From: Dehalococcoidia bacterium
Lineage (GTDB): Bacteria; Chloroflexota; Dehalococcoidia; SM23-28-2; RBG-16-64-32
DNA: 64,000 bases
Reading direction: 5' to 3'
NCBI GenBank assembly: GCA_030649945.1
Contig: JAUSFE010000140.1
Coordinates: 23,619-87,618 of the forward strand
Shown: piece after piece, positions 46,823 through 57,126 of the stretch
Position numbering within the stretch: position 1 is the first letter of the stretch
How the letters are laid out: every line of letters starts with the position of its first letter
Notes under the pieces: generated by a model
The model's database searches: none
What the model saw: only the letters and a program-made list of their open reading frames with translations
What the model was told of the DNA's origin: nothing
Translations under genes and position numbers: made by a program

Positions 46823-47770
46823 CTAGTGATAGTAGCCGCTAATGTAGCTCGTCACCGGCCCGGCGCCCTCGCCCGCCACCTCCGCCGAGTTGGTGCTCGC
46901 GCGCAGCTCGAACGCCGTCGCTCCCGTCAGCCTCATCACCGCCATCAGCGTGGCGATGGACGCCGGCGAGTCGACGTGCTCGTCGCCGTACGAGAGGACG
47001 GCGCCGGCATCCAGCGAGCGCAGGGCCGCCACGGTCTCGGTGTTACGTTCGCGCGCCAGCGGGGCGGGCAGGTAGTGCGAGAAGTCCACGGCGGCCACCA
47101 GCGCCGTCCGCTCGTCCATGAGCGCGGCGAGCGCCGCCGCCAGGTCCTGGACCTCCGCCGGCGTCAGGGCGTGCCGCAGCACCAGCGGGATGATCTCCGC
47201 GCCCGGCAGATAATAGGCGACGGCCGGGACGATGCCGGCCACGGAGTGCTCATAGTCCAGCACGCCCGGCTCGTTGCGGGCCAGGCCGCCTTCGGTCAGC
47301 GCGGCCACGGCGGCCGCGTCCGCTTGCACCGGCCCGAACGCGGTTTGCCAGGGCAGATCGCTCGTCGTCACCGCCGCTGCGCCCGAGTTGGTGTGGTCCG
47401 GCCCGATCAGGACGATGCGGTCATACTCGCCGCTGGCAGAGAGGTCGCGCAGGCCGGAGAGGATCAGGTGACCGGCGAGCCAGTGGTGGGGGATGATGAG
47501 GGCTCGCACTCCGGGCATCGGTTGCGGGGGCGCCGCCTCGGTGCGCGCCACGGCGCGGGCGAAAGCATGCTCATCGAAGAAGAGCGAGGCCTGGGCCGGC
47601 TGGAGCAGGGGCGCGCGCGCCGCTTCCCGGCCGGACAGCGCGGGGGCCAGGAAGAACGCGCCCGCAAGCACGGCGAGGACGCCGGCGGCCGCCACGGGCA
47701 CGGGCAGACGCCCGTCCGTCTGGACGGAGGCGGTCCGCAGGGAGCGCCGGCGGGGAAGGGCCAGCTTCAC
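46823..47770 (-). CDS. MEMO1/AmmeMemoRadiSam protein B family
   Basis: ALIIPHHWLAGHLI; RIVLIGPDHTNSG; DYEHSVAGIVPAVAYYLP; VAAVDFSHYLP. Confidence 0.88.
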   Translation of the reverse strand: MKLALPRRRSLRTASVQTDGRLPVPVAAAGVLAVLAGAFFLAPALSGREAARAPLLQPAQASLFFDEHAFARAVARTEAAPPQPMPGVRALIIPHHWLAGHLILSGLRDLSASGEYDRIVLIGPDHTNSGAAAVTTSDLPWQTAFGPVQADAAAVAALTEGGLARNEPGVLDYEHSVAGIVPAVAYYLPGAEIIPLVLRHALTPAEVQDLAAALAALMDERTALVAAVDFSHYLPAPLARERNTETVAALRSLDAGAVLSYGDEHVDSPASIATLMAVMRLTGATAFELRASTNSAEVAGEGAGPVTSYISGYYH

Positions 47771-50700
47771 TGGATCTGGACCGGCAGAGACGGCGTGAGG
47801 GCGATGCTCTCCGGCGCCTTCTGCGACTGGATGATCACGGGCTCCGCCGTGTAGCCCCCGGTGGCGATCACGCGGGCGTAGTACGAGAGCGTGCGGCGCT
47901 GGTCCGTCCGGTACACGCAGAAGCTCACCCTTTGCCCGTCCACCAGGTACGGGTAGCCCACGCTCTGGTCAATGGGGACGTTCCACTGGTAGAGGCGGGT
48001 GACCGGCTTCAGTCCGGAGGGCAGCAGGTCGCTGAGCTGGTAGCAGCCGTCCAGGGCCTGCTCGCCCAGGTTGTAGGAGAGCCTGACTTTCACCATCTGT
48101 CCTTCCTGGAGGAGGGCCGTCTCCCCGCTCTGGCCCTCGTAGGCGCGGCTGACGGAGACTGCCGGGTCCGCGCTGACGGAGGCGGGGTCGAACGGCGCCA
48201 GGTTCGCCGTAGAGACGCCGATCGTCCCTTCGAGCGCCTGGAGGTCCAGGGCCTGGAGCTGCTGCGGCGTAAGGAGGAGCGTCAGGCTGCGCCCGAGCTC
48301 CAGCTGCTCCTCCTTGCGGGCGCCATCGAGCGTGTAGGCGAAGCGGACCGGCCCCGCGGAGAGCCTGGGCAGGGCCTGGGCCAGGTAGCTGATCTGTTCC
48401 AGCGCGACCAGGACGTCCCTCGTGTAGTTCTCGGTAGTGTACTGGAAGAGAAGCGGCGCGTAGTCATCGGCGAGGGCGGCGCCGAGGATGGCGCCCAGCG
48501 AGGTGGCCTCCAGGATGTCGTCCCGGTCCTCGCCCACGTTGAGCCGCAGGGCGGGACCTCTGCGCTCGCCGGATTCGGCGAGCAGGGCGCCGTAGATGCG
48601 GCCTGCGGTGTCCTGGTCACCCAGCGCGGCGGCGGCCAGGCCCGCGTAAAGGCGTTCGCGCACCGTCAGGTCGCTCTCGCCCGCCAGGGCCTGCGCGTCC
48701 GTGAGCACGGGCTCGCCGAGGGCCGCGAGGCCGTAGAGGGCGATCGCCCCGCGCTCGCGCGTCTCCTCGGTGTTGTCCAGCACGCCCAGGAAGTAGCGGG
48801 GAAGGCCCTGGCGGTCGAACTGCTCCGGGGCCACGGCGGCGGCCCGGGCGCTGAGGGTGAGGTCCGCGTCCGCGAAGGGGAAGATGGCGATGCCGCCGCC
48901 GGTCGTCTGGTAGGCGAGCGGGCGGAACTCCGCCGGGAAATCCGTCTCTTCGCCGAAATACTGCTTGAGCAGCCCCTGCGCCAGGTTGCGCGCCAGCATC
49001 TGGTCCACGCGATCGCCGTAGGTCCAGCTCAGGGAGCGCAGGACGGGGTAGTAGCGGCCGCGGTTCTGGTCGCTGATGACAACCGTGGTCGCGCCCTGCC
49101 CGGCGCCTTCCGGCTGGAGCGATTGCCCCACCGTCGCCTCGAAGAAGCGGGCTTCGTTGCGCAGCAGCCGCGAGGGGACGACGGTGATTTCGCGGACGAG
49201 GGCGTCTTCCTGCCCGCCCGCCGTCACGCGGACCGTAACGCGGTGGGTCCCCTCGCGCAGGGCCGGCAGCGCCAGCTCAGTGGCGCTGAAGGCGGTCCCG
49301 CTCGCGGTCAGCGTGCCGTCGAACAACGTGGCGGACGCGACCTCGAAGGAGACAGCGTCGCCGGCGCCCAGCGCATCGCCGAACGCGCGCAGCCTGATGG
49401 ACGGCTGGTCGCTCGTCAGGTAGGTGGTGTTCATCGTCACGTCTGCGAAGAGCGGCAGGCTGACCGGCACCAGCGCCGTGGAGACGCCGGCTTGCAGGTC
49501 CTGGGTGACGGCGATGGCAGTGACGCGCCAGGAAGTGAGGTTATCCGGCAGCTTGAAGGTGGCGCTGCCGTTTCCCTGCCCGTCCGTGGTGATGCGATCG
49601 AAGAGCGCCACGTCCTTGAAGTCTTGCCGCCCGCCGTCGCCGCCTCCCTTTTCCGCCTGGGTCACCGAGAACGGGTACTGGTGGGACGCGTACGTATGCA
49701 GCACGCCGGAAGGGACGCTCGTGTACAGGGAATCGAGGATCTTCAGGTCGTTGAAGTAGTCCGTGCCCTGCACGCGGAAGGTCGCCTCGTCCACCGCGCT
49801 CAGCAGCACCTCCGCCTGGACCGGCGCCCCATTGCGGTCGGTGACGGTCACGCCCAGCACAGGCTTCTCCCCGGGCTCGTAGCGTTCCCGGTCTGGCGTG
49901 ACCGCGATCGTCAGCTCCCTGAGCGACTGGTCGAACCGGGCGGCGTAGCCAAAGCTCACCTCCTGGTACGTGGCGCCGGTGAAGCGCACGCCGATGGCCG
50001 TCACGGTGGGCACGTGCTCCTCTGCGAACGTGAAGGTGTAGCGCGGGCCGTCCTGCACGGCGTAGCCGCGGATGCCGTTCTGGCCCAGGTAGAAGAGGTA
50101 GCGGTTGTTGCCGCCCGCCGGCAGGTCCTCGCTGCCCACCGCCATCGTCAGCGCCACCTCGTCGCCCAGCGCGTACTGTCGCTGGACAGCGGGCACAAGC
50201 GTGGGGGTGTTGCCGAAGCCGTAGTAGCTGTAGCCGGTGTACAGGTAGGTCTTTTGCGAGCCCGTGCGGCCGGAATCGTCGGTGGCCCTGAGCGTGATCT
50301 CGTACGACTTGTCCCGGGCGGCGGGGAAGGAGACGGCGAAGCGCCCCTCGCCGTCCGTCGTCGCGGCAAAGTCGCCGACCAGCGTCGTCACCGAGTCGTA
50401 GCGGTACTCCTTGCGCACGATCTTGGCGATGAAGTCGTAGGTCTCGCCCACCTCGGTCTGTGTGTACCCGTTCTCGGACACACTGACGCTGACCTGCGCG
50501 CCTGCCGCGGGTGGGCCGCGGAAGTCGTCGAAGTCCTTGGCGGCGCCGCCGTTCACGCGTGTGAGGTCAACGTTGTACACCGTGCCGGAGACGGTCGCGC
50601 CGCCGCCGGCGTAGTCGCCCCTGGCGTCGATAGTGAGGGCGGACGGGAAGACCTGCACCCAGGCGCCGCCGCTGATCTCGCCTTCCTCCGCCAGCGCCGG

Positions 50701-52935
50701 CGTCACGTCCAGCCTCAGGGAGTCGAATTGGCCGTAGCCGTAGCCGCCGGAGGCTGTTGCCGCCAGCGTCAGCCGGGCCTCGCCCGCTGCGTCAGTGGTG
50801 ACGCTGCCGGTACCCTTATTGCTGACGGTGTTGAGGTTGAGGTTGGGAACCGGGCTGCCGCCGAAGAACTGCGCCCTGATCGTGAAGTCCACTGAGTCGC
50901 CGGCGAAGACCGCGTTGCGGGAGGGCAGGACATCGATCTTGTACGCAGGCTTCACGAAGTCCCGCACCTCGGCGTAGCTGGTGGAGATTATCTGCTCGCC
51001 GATGCGCGCCTGCACCTGGTAGAACCCCGGCGCCAGCGCGCTGAACGGCAGTTCGCCGATGAACGTGCCCATGGCTGTGGTGGTGACTGTTGTGCTGGCG
51101 ACGATCTGCGGGCTGTAGCTGCCCTTTTCGTCGTAGTAGTTGTTGCCGATCTCCACCACCACCTCCTGGGCCGGCGGCGGGTTCTCCCGCAGACGCACCA
51201 GGCCCCAGAAGCGCACCGTGTCCGCGGGCCGGTAGAGGTTGCGGTCCGTGTACAGATAGCGCCAGTAGAGCGAGGGGTCGCCCGGGTAGCCGTACTCGCG
51301 GAAGCCGAAGGACTGGTAGCCGTTGAAGATGTCCCCCAGCGGCACCACCTCTTCGCGCCCGTCCGCCGCGGTCACTATGATGTTCCCCACCGGCTCCCTG
51401 GCGGTGTAGCCGAAGGGGCTGGTCTGAAGGTGAATCAGGTCCGGCGGCGTCTCGAAGAAGGCGACGCCGTCCGCGCCTGTGGTGGCGGAGAGGCCGCCGC
51501 CCACGGCGGTGACAGCGGCGCCCGCCAGCGGGGCCTTTGCCGCCACGTCGTTTACCCACAGGAGCGTGCGCGTGCCGCTGACGGACAGGTAGCTGGCCAT
51601 GTCTGTCACCTGGAGCAACGCCTGGACCGGCTTCTCCGCGAACGTCGTCTCGACCAGGTAGTATCCCTGCGGCAGCGGCTGGGGGAACTGCACGTAGCGG
51701 TCGCCGTACTGGCCCAGCGTTCTGACCTCGGCGTCAAACGAAGCGACCTGCTCCAGGCCGGCGTGGTCCACGGCGAAGCGGCCGCGCGTCGCCCGGGCCC
51801 ACGCCGGGATGGCGGTGAACTGGTCCAGCGAAGCCAGGAAGGCGTCCCTGTCAGCGAAGCGGTAGACGCCGAAGGGCAGCGTGATCAGGCCGGCATCGGG
51901 CGTCCCGGTACTGGAGTACTGGAAGAGGGCGAGCGCCGGCGTCTCCTGCGTGGCCGCCTCCCAGATCCGCCGCGAGAATTGCAGCGACGGCGGGCCTCCG
52001 GGCGTCTGCCCATCGCGCGACGCGACGCCTGTCTCGAAGCGGAAGGTGAAGCCGCCGGCCAGCGCCAGGTCCGTGTCCGGGATGCTGACGCCGGGCCCCA
52101 GGGTGACGGTGTACAGCGTCTGCGGCTGCAGCTCTGCGGGGACGAACACCACCGTCCGCTTGTGCGTCTCGAACCGCCCCTCTACGGCCGGCTCAATGTG
52201 GAAGTTCTCCTGGACGCCGCGCACGTTGTCGTGGCTGAGCGTTAGCTCCACCCCCACGTTCAGCGGCACGTCCGTGGCCTGATCGGCGGGCAGCGTGCTC
52301 ACTACGCGCAGCGTCCGCCGCGTCTGGAACGCCCACGTGTGCAGAGGGCGCTCCCCGGCCCCATCCATCATGCTGAACCGGTAGACCGTGTCCTCTGCGA
52401 GCGACGCAGCGGGCTGGATGCGGTAGCGCGCCGCCGAGCGTCCGGCGTCCTTCCGGGGAAGGATTGCCAGGTCCTCGGAGAGCAGTTCGACAGTGAACTC
52501 GACCGGGGGGCTTACTTTCAAGCGTGCGGCGACGTCGCCGGCGGCCGGGGGCTTCGGCACTTCGTCCGCTGCGCCGCCGGGGGTCAGCCCTGCGAAGAAC
52601 ATGACGAAGCTGGTGTCCACAGGCACCCCGGACGCGTCCTGGGCAGCGGCCGTCAGCGAGAAGCAGGACTGGGCCGCGGGCGCCGATACCTTCTGCCAGT
52701 CGCCGCCGGCGGGCGCTGCCGCGAGCGCATCGATGGCCGGGGCGAGGGCACAGGCGAGCGGGCCGGGTGTCGGTTGGGGGAGGGGTGCGCCGCCGCCGCC
52801 CGCGAAGGCCGCGAAGTACACGGCGACGGCTACCCCTGCGGCGGCGGTCACGGAGAGGCCCGCGGCCAGCAGCCGGTGGCGAGAATCCCCTCGCAACCAG
52901 GCAAGGGTGCCGGAGAAGAGCCCGGATGGGTTCAT
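47767..52935 (-). CDS. Bacterial alpha-2-macroglobulin family protein (~1720 aa)
   Basis: MG-domain organisation (RFWGLVRLRENPP, VVEIGNNYYDEKGSYSPQIV..., LPDNLTSWRVTAIAVTQDLQAG); N-terminal TM. Confidence 0.88.
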   Translation of the reverse strand: MNPSGLFSGTLAWLRGDSRHRLLAAGLSVTAAAGVAVAVYFAAFAGGGGAPLPQPTPGPLACALAPAIDALAAAPAGGDWQKVSAPAAQSCFSLTAAAQDASGVPVDTSFVMFFAGLTPGGAADEVPKPPAAGDVAARLKVSPPVEFTVELLSEDLAILPRKDAGRSAARYRIQPAASLAEDTVYRFSMMDGAGERPLHTWAFQTRRTLRVVSTLPADQATDVPLNVGVELTLSHDNVRGVQENFHIEPAVEGRFETHKRTVVFVPAELQPQTLYTVTLGPGVSIPDTDLALAGGFTFRFETGVASRDGQTPGGPPSLQFSRRIWEAATQETPALALFQYSSTGTPDAGLITLPFGVYRFADRDAFLASLDQFTAIPAWARATRGRFAVDHAGLEQVASFDAEVRTLGQYGDRYVQFPQPLPQGYYLVETTFAEKPVQALLQVTDMASYLSVSGTRTLLWVNDVAAKAPLAGAAVTAVGGGLSATTGADGVAFFETPPDLIHLQTSPFGYTAREPVGNIIVTAADGREEVVPLGDIFNGYQSFGFREYGYPGDPSLYWRYLYTDRNLYRPADTVRFWGLVRLRENPPPAQEVVVEIGNNYYDEKGSYSPQIVASTTVTTTAMGTFIGELPFSALAPGFYQVQARIGEQIISTSYAEVRDFVKPAYKIDVLPSRNAVFAGDSVDFTIRAQFFGGSPVPNLNLNTVSNKGTGSVTTDAAGEARLTLAATASGGYGYGQFDSLRLDVTPALAEEGEISGGAWVQVFPSALTIDARGDYAGGGATVSGTVYNVDLTRVNGGAAKDFDDFRGPPAAGAQVSVSVSENGYTQTEVGETYDFIAKIVRKEYRYDSVTTLVGDFAATTDGEGRFAVSFPAARDKSYEITLRATDDSGRTGSQKTYLYTGYSYYGFGNTPTLVPAVQRQYALGDEVALTMAVGSEDLPAGGNNRYLFYLGQNGIRGYAVQDGPRYTFTFAEEHVPTVTAIGVRFTGATYQEVSFGYAARFDQSLRELTIAVTPDRERYEPGEKPVLGVTVTDRNGAPVQAEVLLSAVDEATFRVQGTDYFNDLKILDSLYTSVPSGVLHTYASHQYPFSVTQAEKGGGDGGRQDFKDVALFDRITTDGQGNGSATFKLPDNLTSWRVTAIAVTQDLQAGVSTALVPVSLPLFADVTMNTTYLTSDQPSIRLRAFGDALGAGDAVSFEVASATLFDGTLTASGTAFSATELALPALREGTHRVTVRVTAGGQEDALVREITVVPSRLLRNEARFFEATVGQSLQPEGAGQGATTVVISDQNRGRYYPVLRSLSWTYGDRVDQMLARNLAQGLLKQYFGEETDFPAEFRPLAYQTTGGGIAIFPFADADLTLSARAAAVAPEQFDRQGLPRYFLGVLDNTEETRERGAIALYGLAALGEPVLTDAQALAGESDLTVRERLYAGLAAAALGDQDTAGRIYGALLAESGERRGPALRLNVGEDRDDILEATSLGAILGAALADDYAPLLFQYTTENYTRDVLVALEQISYLAQALPRLSAGPVRFAYTLDGARKEEQLELGRSLTLLLTPQQLQALDLQALEGTIGVSTANLAPFDPASVSADPAVSVSRAYEGQSGETALLQEGQMVKVRLSYNLGEQALDGCYQLSDLLPSGLKPVTRLYQWNVPIDQSVGYPYLVDGQRVSFCVYRTDQRRTLSYYARVIATGGYTAEPVIIQSQKAPESIALTPSLPVQIQ

Positions 52936-53303
52936 GCCAACTCCCTCCACTGTGGGCTGCTAAGGAAAACGCGCAGTGGTCGCCGGCGATACGGCTCACC
53001 AGCCAGACAATAGCAGGGTGATGAAAAACGGGGAGTGCAGAGGGGCGGAGCCCTGGCGCCTGTCCTGAGCGCAGTCGAAGGGCCGGGGGTCTGGGGGTGT
53101 CCCCCAGATTCAATGTTTTCTTTGGGTGGGGTGGGGGGGTGGGACGAGGACTCGTTTTTCAGCACCCTGATAGTCCCTTACCCGGCGGCGCGCGCAGGGC
53201 CGTCTGGCCGCCCGGCTCTATTCTATCCGGCCCGTCAACGAATGCTGCGCCGGTGTGTGGGAGTAAAAACCTCTTTCGAAGGTGCGGCGGCTGGGCAAGA
53301 AAA

Positions 53304-53378
53304 TGGAGCGGAAGACGGGATTCGAACCCGCGACCCTCGCCTTGGCAAGGCGATGCTCTACCACTGAGCCACTTCCGC
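53304..53378 (-). tRNA. tRNA-Gly (GCC)
   Basis: GCGGAAGTGGCTCAGTGGTAGAGCATCGCCTTGCCAAGGCGAGGGTCGCGGGTTCGAATCCCGTCTTCCGCTCCA; encoded CCA. Confidence 0.95.
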
Positions 53379-53460
53379 TCGCGTCATAATTATACTCGGC
53401 CCAAGGGTCGCTGCAAGGCCCTTTCTTGACACCCGGTGTACGGCCATATTAGTGTCGCTC

Positions 53461-53697
53461 CTAGCGTACCGTCTTCGAAATACCTTGCCTGTATCCCGTG
53501 GTACGTTGAGCGCGGCGCCATCCCGTCGGTCATCCTGAGCGCGACGACATCTGCCACGTGGCTCTGCGTAGCTTCGCGAAGGATCTGGGGTGGGGCAGAC
53601 CTACGAGCGAGGGACGACGGCGCGCCCGAACCCCTCGTGTACCGTCTCTCACTTCAAGGGTGCGCCGTGGTAAGGCCGTTCTTGACACACCACACTA
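53461..53697. repeat. Dispersed repeat R1, copy 3
   Basis: CTAGCGTACCGTCTTCGAAATACC...CTTGACACACCACACTAG. Confidence 0.85.
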
Positions 53698-53718
53698 GCG
53701 TTAGCCAGGAGGTAGAGA

Positions 53719-54156
53719 ATGCCGCGCTTCAAGGCCGCCATTGACATCGATGCGCCTCGCGAACACGTCTTCGCGCTGGCGGCAGACCCGCTGAAGCAGC
53801 CGGAGTGGACCACCTGGGTCAAGGAAGCGACGATCGCCGCCGGCGATGGCAAGAGCGCGGGCACGAGAGAGCGCACGGTGATCAAGATCGGCCCCCAGCG
53901 CCACGCCCACGACGTGGAGTGGACGGACTACCGGCCGAACGAGGTGCTGGCGCGGCATTTCACCGGCTACCTCGACGTGAAGGAGCGCATGACGTTCACC
54001 CCGGCCAACGGCGGCACCCGCGTGGTCTGGGACATCGACTACGTCCCGCCCTACGGCATCATCGGCAAGCTCGGCGCCTGGTTCATGATGGCCCGCATCT
54101 TCCAGAACGAGCTGGAGGCCTCGCTGGAGAACCTGAAGGCCGCGCTGGAGAGCTGA
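53719..54156 (+). CDS. SRPBCC/polyketide cyclase-like protein
   Basis: MPRFKAAIDIDAPREHVFALAADPLKQPEWTTWVKEATI. Confidence 0.85.
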   Translation: MPRFKAAIDIDAPREHVFALAADPLKQPEWTTWVKEATIAAGDGKSAGTRERTVIKIGPQRHAHDVEWTDYRPNEVLARHFTGYLDVKERMTFTPANGGTRVVWDIDYVPPYGIIGKLGAWFMMARIFQNELEASLENLKAALES

Positions 54157-54220
54157 CAGCCGACAGCCAAAAGCTAACAGCTAATAGCCAACAGCCAATA
54201 GCTAACAGCCAAGCTAGTAG

Positions 54221-55390
54221 CTACCCCCGCGGCAGCGCCAGGCCGCGCAGCGCGATGATCTCGCGCTGCACTTCAGACGTCCCGGCGCCGATGGTGTCCT
54301 GCACGGCCGAGAGGTAGGCGTGCGGCACGGCGCCCCCCCAGGGCGCAGGCCCCGCTCCGTCGCGCAGCTGGCCGTAGGGGCCCAGCACGTGCATCCCGGC
54401 CTCGTAGAGGCGCTGGGCGAACTCCGTGTTGAACAGCTTCACCATCGCGGCCTGCGCCCGGTAATCCAGGCCCTGCGCGTGCATGCCGATGGCCCGCCAG
54501 AGGAGCAGGCGCGCCACCTCGAACTCGACGCGCAGCTGGGCCAGGCCCCCCCGCCTCGGCGGGTCGTCCCAGGGGCGGCCGCCGGCTGGCGCAGTGCGGG
54601 CGCGGCGCACCAGCGCCAGGAGCGCGCGCCAGTGGACGGTAGCGCGGTAGATGGTGATGCGCTCCACCCCCAGGGCGGATGTCAGCACCTTCCAGCCTTC
54701 GTTCTCCCTGCCCACGCGCTCGCCCACGGGGACACGCACGTTCTCGAATATCGTCTCGTTGAACCACTCCTCGTCCAGCAGGTTTACGAGCGGGCGCACT
54801 GCGACGCCGGGTGAGTCCATGGGCACGATGAAGACGGAGATGCCCGCGTGCTTCGGGCTGCCGGCATCGGTGCGGGCGGCCAGCCAGCAGTAGTCGCTCG
54901 CGGAGGCGCCGCTGGTGAAGACCTTGCGGCCGTTGATCACGTAGTCGTCGCCCTCACGCACGGCCCTTGTCTGCAGGGAGGCGAGGTCGGAGCCGGACTC
55001 CGGCTCGGTGTAGCCCAGGCAGAAGGTGATCTCGCCGCGGGCCAGCCGCGGCAGGTAGCGGCGCTTCTGGTCCTCGCTGCCGGCGGCGAGCAGGATAGGC
55101 GAGACGATGACGCGGGCGATGGCGTCGCCGGCGGGGCCGCCGTGCAGCGCCACCTCCTCCTCGACGACGAACTGCTCCTGCACGGGACGCCCGCCCCCGC
55201 CGTACTCCACGGGCCAGCTCAGGGCCAGCCAGCCCTTTTGCCCCAGCCTCAGCTCAAAATCGCGGGCTGGCATGTAGCCCGGCGGCATGGGCGTGGGGTC
55301 AGAGGTATGGGTCGTGCCCAGTTCATCGGTCAGGAAGGCGCACACCTCCCGGCGCAGCCGTTCTTCGCTTTCGCTCAGCCGGAAGTCCAT
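54221..55390 (-). CDS. Acyl-CoA dehydrogenase
   Basis: CLGYTEPESGSDLASLQTRAVREGDDYVINGRKVFTSGA; GASEV-like GTSEVQREIIALRGL. Confidence 0.95.
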   Translation of the reverse strand: MDFRLSESEERLRREVCAFLTDELGTTHTSDPTPMPPGYMPARDFELRLGQKGWLALSWPVEYGGGGRPVQEQFVVEEEVALHGGPAGDAIARVIVSPILLAAGSEDQKRRYLPRLARGEITFCLGYTEPESGSDLASLQTRAVREGDDYVINGRKVFTSGASASDYCWLAARTDAGSPKHAGISVFIVPMDSPGVAVRPLVNLLDEEWFNETIFENVRVPVGERVGRENEGWKVLTSALGVERITIYRATVHWRALLALVRRARTAPAGGRPWDDPPRRGGLAQLRVEFEVARLLLWRAIGMHAQGLDYRAQAAMVKLFNTEFAQRLYEAGMHVLGPYGQLRDGAGPAPWGGAVPHAYLSAVQDTIGAGTSEVQREIIALRGLALPRG

Positions 55391-55729
55391 GGCGGGGTTG
55401 ATTATACGGCACCGTCCGCCCGCTGCCGCCGTAAGCGGCAGGCGCGCAGGCGTTGGGCGGCGGCGGGGCGTAGGGGCGCCGCATCGGGGGCCGCGCGGTG
55501 AAGGGGGGCGATGCTGCGCCCGGGCGGGGCGGTTCGTAGGGGGGCACCATGACGCGCCCGCAAACGCTACGAAGGTTACATCCGGCACGCCTGCGGAGGG
55601 GCCGTTCATACATTGACGGGCTGAGGGGGAGAGCGGGATAATGAGGGATAGGCGATACGCATTTCTACAATTGAAGTTGGTGATATCGCTTCCGCGGACT
55701 GCCGGCCGGGCAAAGTGTAAAGGCGGGTA

Positions 55730-57112
55730 GTGGACGAGATTGACCTCATAGCCATCGGCGGTGGGAGCGGCGGCTATACGGCCGCCATCAGAGCCACACA
55801 GTTAGGTCTCACGGCAGCGGTGGTGGAGCGGGACAAGGTCGGTGGCACGTGCCTGCACAGGGGCTGCATCCCCACCAAGGCCTGGCTGGAGAGCGCGGCC
55901 ACCCTGATCCGGGTGCGCAAGGCGGGCGCGTTCGGCGTCCGTGTCGAGAACGTGTCCCTTGATTACCCCACCGTCGTGGCGCGCCAGAAGCGGGTCGTCG
56001 AGACGCTGCACAAGAGCCTGCGCGCCGTCATCCAGAAGCACAAGATCGAGATCATCGAGGGTGAGGGCCGCCTGCTCTCCCCCACGCAGGTGATGGTGGG
56101 CGGCCGCAAGCTCACGGCCCGGAACATCGTCATCGCCACCGGCTCGCGGCCCAGGGAAATCCCGGGCCTGGAGACGGACGGCACACGCATCCTGAACAGC
56201 GATCACCTGCTGGCGCTGGCGGCGCCGCCGCGTTCGATCCTGATCATCGGCGCCGGGGCCGTCGGCTCGGAGTTCGCCTCCTTCTTCCTGGACATCGGCA
56301 CGGAGGTGACGCTCATCGAGATGCTGCCCGCCGTTGTGCCGCTGGAGGACCCGGACGTGGGCAAGGCGCTGGGCAAGGCGCTGGCCGCGCGCGGCGCCAA
56401 CGTCCTCACCTCCGCCCGCGTCTTAACAGAGAGGACGCGTGTGTACGACAGCCGCGTGGAGCTGACAGTGGAGCACGAGGGCCAGGAGAAGCAGATGACC
56501 GCTGACGTGGCGTTGGTGGCCGTGGGCCGCGAGGCGGTGACGGACAACCTGGGCCTGGACAAGACGAAGGTGCAACTGGACAGGGGCTGGGTGCGCGTGG
56601 ACGACGCCTACCGCACCGCCGAGCCGCACGTCTACGCCGTGGGCGACGCCATCGGCGGGCTGCTGCTGGCGCACGTGGCCGCGGCCGAGGGGTTCATCGC
56701 CGCGGAGGCGAGCGCGGGGAAAACGGTGGCGAAGCTGGACTACAACCGCGTGCCGCGCGTGACCTACACAAACCCGCAGGTGGCCAGCGTGGGCATGACG
56801 GAGCAGCAGGCGAAGGAGGCGGGGCTCAACGCCAAGTCGCAGCGCTTCTCCTTCAAGTACAACGCCATGGCCCTGATTGAGGACGAGGCCGATGGTTTCG
56901 CGAAGGTCGTGCATGACCCTGACTCCGGCGACCTGCTTGGCGTTCACATCATCGGGCCGCACGCCTCGGAGCTGATCTCGGAGGCGGCGCTGGCCCGCTT
57001 TCTGCAGGCGTCTGCGTGGGAGGTGGGAGCCAACATCCATCCGCACCCAACATTGAGCGAGGTGCTGGGCGAAGCGGCCCAGCTTTCGGCGGGAATCAGC
57101 ATCTACTGGTGA
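55730..57112 (+). CDS. lpdA: Dihydrolipoyl dehydrogenase (E3)
   Basis: GGSGGYTAAIRATQLG; GGTCLHRGCIPTKAWLESA; HPHPTLSEVLGEA. Confidence 0.95.
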   Translation: MDEIDLIAIGGGSGGYTAAIRATQLGLTAAVVERDKVGGTCLHRGCIPTKAWLESAATLIRVRKAGAFGVRVENVSLDYPTVVARQKRVVETLHKSLRAVIQKHKIEIIEGEGRLLSPTQVMVGGRKLTARNIVIATGSRPREIPGLETDGTRILNSDHLLALAAPPRSILIIGAGAVGSEFASFFLDIGTEVTLIEMLPAVVPLEDPDVGKALGKALAARGANVLTSARVLTERTRVYDSRVELTVEHEGQEKQMTADVALVAVGREAVTDNLGLDKTKVQLDRGWVRVDDAYRTAEPHVYAVGDAIGGLLLAHVAAAEGFIAAEASAGKTVAKLDYNRVPRVTYTNPQVASVGMTEQQAKEAGLNAKSQRFSFKYNAMALIEDEADGFAKVVHDPDSGDLLGVHIIGPHASELISEAALARFLQASAWEVGANIHPHPTLSEVLGEAAQLSAGISIYW

Positions 57113-57126
57113 AGGGGAGGCGTGCT

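Noticed and set aside
47932-50895. 987-aa plus-strand ORF
   Set aside because: Entirely antisense to the alpha-2-macroglobulin gene; Arg/Gly/Val/Ala-rich composition typical of shadow ORFs in GC-rich DNA
53426-53452. Promoter TTGACA...TATTAG before R1 copy 3
   Set aside because: Spacing (15 nt or less) and weak -10 make it too uncertain to list
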